From Chitinophaga pinensis (GTDB lineage: Bacteria > Bacteroidota > Bacteroidia > Flavobacteriales_D > Crocinitomicaceae), in NCBI GenBank assembly GCA_945870115.1, contig CAMBRH010000036.1, forward strand, positions 1 to 16,624: a DNA stretch of 16,624 nucleotides. The letters are read 5' to 3'. Under the pieces are notes generated by a model, which saw only the letters and a list, made by a program, of their open reading frames with translations, was not told the DNA's origin and ran no database searches. Below, in pieces: positions 13,994 through 16,624 of the stretch (its first letter is position 1; every line of letters starts with the position of its first letter). The position numbers were made by a program, and so were the translations under genes.

Positions 13994-15136
13994 TTAATTA
14001 AAAACACTTTTTCTAATTAATTTAGTGATTGATTTTAAAATGTTTGTTGGATATTTTTTATCCCCAAGGAAAATATCAACTAAATAATTACAGAATTTAT
14101 CCCCTGCTTTAAAAATAAAATAGTTTCTAATTTTGGGATAATTATAAAATAATTTGGCAAAATAATTAGCTGTTTTTAGTTCTTTTAGAATATTCAATTT
14201 GAGGTTTTTGTGATATAAAATACTAGGATGAATTTTTAGTTTATCAGCTTCAATTATAGACATTGCTGCTAATTTTCCACTATAAATTGCATTTGAAATA
14301 CCTTCTGCAGTAATTGGATCTGCAAAACCTGCGGCGTCACCAATAAGAAAAACGTTATTTTTGCTAAATCCATCGCTTCTTGGAGAAACTGGTATCTGAA
14401 AACCATATCCAACATCTGATGTCACATTTTTTATTCCAAGTGCCTCTAAATATTCAATGTAATATTTTTTTAAATTTACTTTATTTCTCTTAAACCTTGC
14501 AACACCAATTGATAAATGATTTCCTTTGGGGAAACACCATGCATAACCATTTGGAATAAAATCAATATCGAATCTTGCTTCTTTAGACAATCTGCTAAAA
14601 TCATCAGCACTGACGCTTACTTCGTGTTCTACTGCTGGTATGAGTTTTCGAGTATCGGTTTTCCATCCTGCTAGTTTAGCTATGGGACTTAAAGCACCAT
14701 CGGCAGCTATTACGTATTTTGCTTCAATTTCTTTGTCAGCGCTTTTTATACCAATTAATTTTCCAAATATTAATTGATTAACTTTAAAATCTTCTATTAG
14801 TGTTACTCCTAATTTTACAGATTGATTTACAATTAATTGATCGAATTTGTCGCGCATAACCATACTAATGATCGCTTTTTCTCGCTTTGCGGTCAACTTA
14901 GTATTTTTTCCCGTAAAATAAACATCAATTTCCTTAAACTCTGCGTCAATTACTTCGCTGAGATCAAAAGGAAGTAATTCTTTACCTCTAGAAACTAAAC
15001 CACCACCACATATTTTATATCTTGGCAAAACTTCCTTTTCAATAATAGCCACAGAATAGCCAGCTTCCGCAAGTTTAAACGCAGTAATTGATCCCGAAGG
15101 TCCACTTCCAATAATTGCTACATCAAATCTTCTCAT
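13994..15136 (-). CDS. Geranylgeranyl reductase family flavoprotein
   Basis: A 380-residue FAD-dependent oxidoreductase of the COG0644 group. FAD site: VAIIGSGPSGSITAFKLAEAG (GxGxxG at G10, G12, G15), with E33 ending strand 2. PRYKICGGGL (38-47) is the signature of the geranylgeranyl reductase family. IAADGALS (143-150) and FLIGDAAGFADPITAEGISNAI (263-284) are the other FAD contacts, and GYAWCFPKGNHLSIGV (197-212) lies in the substrate domain. The family saturates isoprenoid double bonds or acts on related lipids; the substrate here is unknown. The last 80 residues are helical and basic and may sit on the membrane. It starts 14 bases after yqgE and is followed by proC, so the three are probably cotranscribed. 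Confidence 0.93.
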   Translation of the reverse strand: MRRFDVAIIGSGPSGSITAFKLAEAGYSVAIIEKEVLPRYKICGGGLVSRGKELLPFDLSEVIDAEFKEIDVYFTGKNTKLTAKREKAIISMVMRDKFDQLIVNQSVKLGVTLIEDFKVNQLIFGKLIGIKSADKEIEAKYVIAADGALSPIAKLAGWKTDTRKLIPAVEHEVSVSADDFSRLSKEARFDIDFIPNGYAWCFPKGNHLSIGVARFKRNKVNLKKYYIEYLEALGIKNVTSDVGYGFQIPVSPRSDGFSKNNVFLIGDAAGFADPITAEGISNAIYSGKLAAMSIIEADKLKIHPSILYHKNLKLNILKELKTANYFAKLFYNYPKIRNYFIFKAGDKFCNYLVDIFLGDKKYPTNILKSITKLIRKSVFN

Positions 15137-15150
15137 AGTATTGATTAATT

Positions 15151-15741
15151 TTAATTTTCACTTGGATCGATTGGGAAATCAGTCATTAGTTTATATTTTG
15201 GTCCCAATTTATTCATGAAATATTTCCATAAATTTTCTTCTTTTGTATTCATAATTTCTTCTTGAGAATCAATATCAGCAACTACCCAGGCATTTTCCTT
15301 GATTTCTGCTTTTAACTGTCCAGCCGACCAACCAGAATAACCCAAGAAAAAACGAATTTTGTGATTTTCGATGTTTTCTTTTTTGATCACTGAATATAAT
15401 TGCTTGAAATCTCCGCCAATGTAAATTCCATTTCCAATTTCAAGACTGTCATTTAATTCTTCGCCCAAAGAATGCATGAAATACATTGTTTCAGTTTCAA
15501 CTGGCCCACCAATACTCATTTTGGCATCAATATAAGGGAAGTTTTCATTTAATTGATTGAGATTTACATCAACATAATGATTTAAGACGAAGCCGAAACT
15601 TCCATCTTTTGAATGCTCACAAATATAAACGACTGAACGTTCGAAATACTCATCACCCAAAAATGGGTCTGAAAGCAAAATTCTGCCTTTTTTTGGCGAA
15701 AGTTTATTGGTAAAAGCGATATCAGGTATTTTCTCGGACAT
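15151..15741 (-). CDS. yqgE: YqgE/AlgH family protein (UPF0301)
   Basis: A 196-residue soluble protein with the family's N-terminal block GRILLSDPFLGDEYFERSVVYICEH (19-43) and FGFVLNH (49-55), then the middle block IGGPVETETMYFMHS and the FFLGYSGWSAGQLKAEI motif (about 130-146). Length and order are normal. The biochemical role of YqgE is unsettled; in Pseudomonas the homologue AlgH was linked to alginate regulation. The ATG at 15741 is the family start. The bases just upstream form a run of 7-bp GTCTNNN units. It is the first gene of a probable yqgE - flavoprotein - proC unit; no TAnnTTTG element is seen in the gap before it. Confidence 0.95.
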   Translation of the reverse strand: MSEKIPDIAFTNKLSPKKGRILLSDPFLGDEYFERSVVYICEHSKDGSFGFVLNHYVDVNLNQLNENFPYIDAKMSIGGPVETETMYFMHSLGEELNDSLEIGNGIYIGGDFKQLYSVIKKENIENHKIRFFLGYSGWSAGQLKAEIKENAWVVADIDSQEEIMNTKEENLWKYFMNKLGPKYKLMTDFPIDPSEN

Positions 15742-15747
15742 TTATTT

Positions 15748-15782
15748 AGACATTAGACTACAAGACATAAGACGAAAGACTT
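15748..15782 (-). repeat. Five near-tandem 7-bp units, consensus GTCTNNN, before yqgE
   Basis: On the plus strand GAC occurs at 15749, 15756, 15764, 15771 and 15778, spaced 7, 8, 7 and 7. Read with yqgE the units are GTCTTTC, GTCTTAT, GTCTTGTA, GTCTAAT and GTCTAAA. The array ends 6 bases before the yqgE ATG. It differs in sequence from the ATGARTT array in the same gap. Confidence 0.8.
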
Positions 15783-15827
15783 ATTTTTTGTAGATAAAAA
15801 TTTAATTTTGGAATGATATTTTCATAT

Positions 15828-15869
15828 AATTCATAATTCATAATTCATAACTCATCATTCATAACTCAA
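15828..15869 (-). repeat. Tandem 7-bp units, consensus ATGARTT, overlapping a stop codon
   Basis: Read on the minus strand: TTGAGTT (15869-15863, holding the TGA stop of the M16 gene), then ATGAATG, ATGAGTT, ATGAATT, ATGAATT and ATGAATT down to 15828. The unit order nearly equals that at 2887-2921, with one mismatch over 31 bases, and the orientation relative to the upstream gene is the same. Confidence 0.9.
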
Positions 15870-16624
15870 TTCCTAACAACTTGTTTCGTTTTCACTTCAA
15901 TTAAAGTTCCATACTTTTTCAATTCATTTTTATCAAACTTTTTTGAATTTCCAACAACGATAATTTGAATTGTTTTACCTTTGATTTCTTTTTCATAAAA
16001 ATTCTGAATGTTATTAAATGAAATATCTGTATAATAAGGAATTAACTGAATGTTTGGGTCTTGTGTGTAACCCATTTCTTGCCATTTTTCAACAATTTGA
16101 ATTAAATTTCTAAATCCTGGTTTATTGGTTTTTGCATTAGAAATTAAAGAAGAACGAATTCCATCTTCTCGCTCTTTTTTGTTTGGCATATTTTGAATTA
16201 AATCATTCATTACAGAAATTGCTTCTGGAGTTTTATCTCCCTGACAACCAACATATCCATAGAAATAATTTTTTAAATTTGCTTTGTCTGCTAAAACATA
16301 TTGAGCTGAAGTTGAATAAGCTAAAGAACGAAATTCTCTAATTTCCTGAAAAACCAAGGAAGACATATCGCCACCAAAGTAATGGTTAAATGCCATTTGA
16401 TCTCCCGCCATATCCAAGTTCATTGGATTTCCATCCAGCAAAAACATGATTTGAGATTGAACAGCTTTTTTATCATCTAAGAAATAAACTTTTGCTGATT
16501 CAAAACCATTTCTTTTTAGGTATTTTTTCGGGAGTTCACTATTTTTAATAGAAGAAAAAATAGATAATTTTGCTAATTGACTTTTAATATAATTCGCTTC
16601 CAAAATTCCAACATAAGAAATTTC
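15866..16624 (-). CDS. M16 family peptidase-like protein, C-terminal part (cut by window edge)
   Basis: The frame is open to the right edge (first codon 16624-16622), giving about 252 residues; a TTG at 16603 is internal, not a start. The segment MAFNHYFGGDMSSLVFQEIREFRSLAYS matches the GGG-S-LFQEIRE-LAYS block of the second half of M16 proteases. No HxxEH is present in the visible part, as expected for the C-terminal half of a long M16 protein or for the inactive partner of a pair. It ends in KTKQVVRN with a TGA inside a repeat unit. Location and activity cannot be judged without the N-terminus. It is a different subtype from the protease at 3664-4899, with a longer helical insert (GYVGCQGDKTPEAISVMNDLI). 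Confidence 0.88.
   Translation of the reverse strand, partial: EISYVGILEANYIKSQLAKLSIFSSIKNSELPKKYLKRNGFESAKVYFLDDKKAVQSQIMFLLDGNPMNLDMAGDQMAFNHYFGGDMSSLVFQEIREFRSLAYSTSAQYVLADKANLKNYFYGYVGCQGDKTPEAISVMNDLIQNMPNKKEREDGIRSSLISNAKTNKPGFRNLIQIVEKWQEMGYTQDPNIQLIPYYTDISFNNIQNFYEKEIKGKTIQIIVVGNSKKFDKNELKKYGTLIEVKTKQVVRN

Noticed and set aside
15748..15869. CRISPR-like repeat array
   Set aside because: The units are 7 bases with no spacers and no cas genes nearby; they are simple tandem repeats.

Overview
The window looks like ordinary chromosomal DNA from a member of the Bacteroidota, most likely a flavobacterium. The composition is strongly AT-rich. Genes lack clear Shine-Dalgarno sequences, and several are preceded by the TAnnTTTG -7 element typical of this phylum. 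Marker proteins agree: a type IX secretion (T9SS) sorting-domain protein, DUF4494 and DUF4268 proteins, a 655-residue Rho with a long charged insertion, and a pyrroline-5-carboxylate reductase with Bacteroidota-style motifs.

Layout. Positions 1-1534 (+) hold the end of an O-methyltransferase, a small MscS-type channel and a PaaI-type hotdog thioesterase, tightly packed. A thioredoxin-fold protein (1536-2117, -) converges on them. Positions 2279-4899 (+) hold a DUF4494 protein, then pdxH and an active-looking M16 zinc protease separated by one base. Positions 4906-7071 (-) hold a lipoprotein rhodanese, a DUF985 cupin and an orphan membrane histidine kinase. Positions 7224-13062 (+) hold a lipoprotein of unknown function, a DUF4268 protein, a T9SS cargo protein, rho, a small unknown membrane protein, and a DUF1801/YdeI-like protein that ends in a complete CDGSH iron-sulfur signature. 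Positions 13176-16624 (-) hold an M16-like protein cut by the window edge, then YqgE, a geranylgeranyl-reductase-family flavoprotein and proC.

These genes are mostly housekeeping, stress and envelope functions. I see no phage, transposase, defence island, CRISPR array, rRNA or tRNA, and no gene-free stretch exceeds about 190 bases.

The least explained features are non-coding. Two intergenic gaps about 12.9 kb apart carry near-identical tandem 7-bp repeats of consensus ATGARTT, both starting at or just after a stop codon and both in the sense direction of the upstream gene. Each gap also has a second, different short repeat just before the next gene's start codon. This dispersed repeat family, the CDGSH tail at 12991-13038 and the Rho insertion are the points most worth following. 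I did not find convincing evidence of a new multi-gene system.
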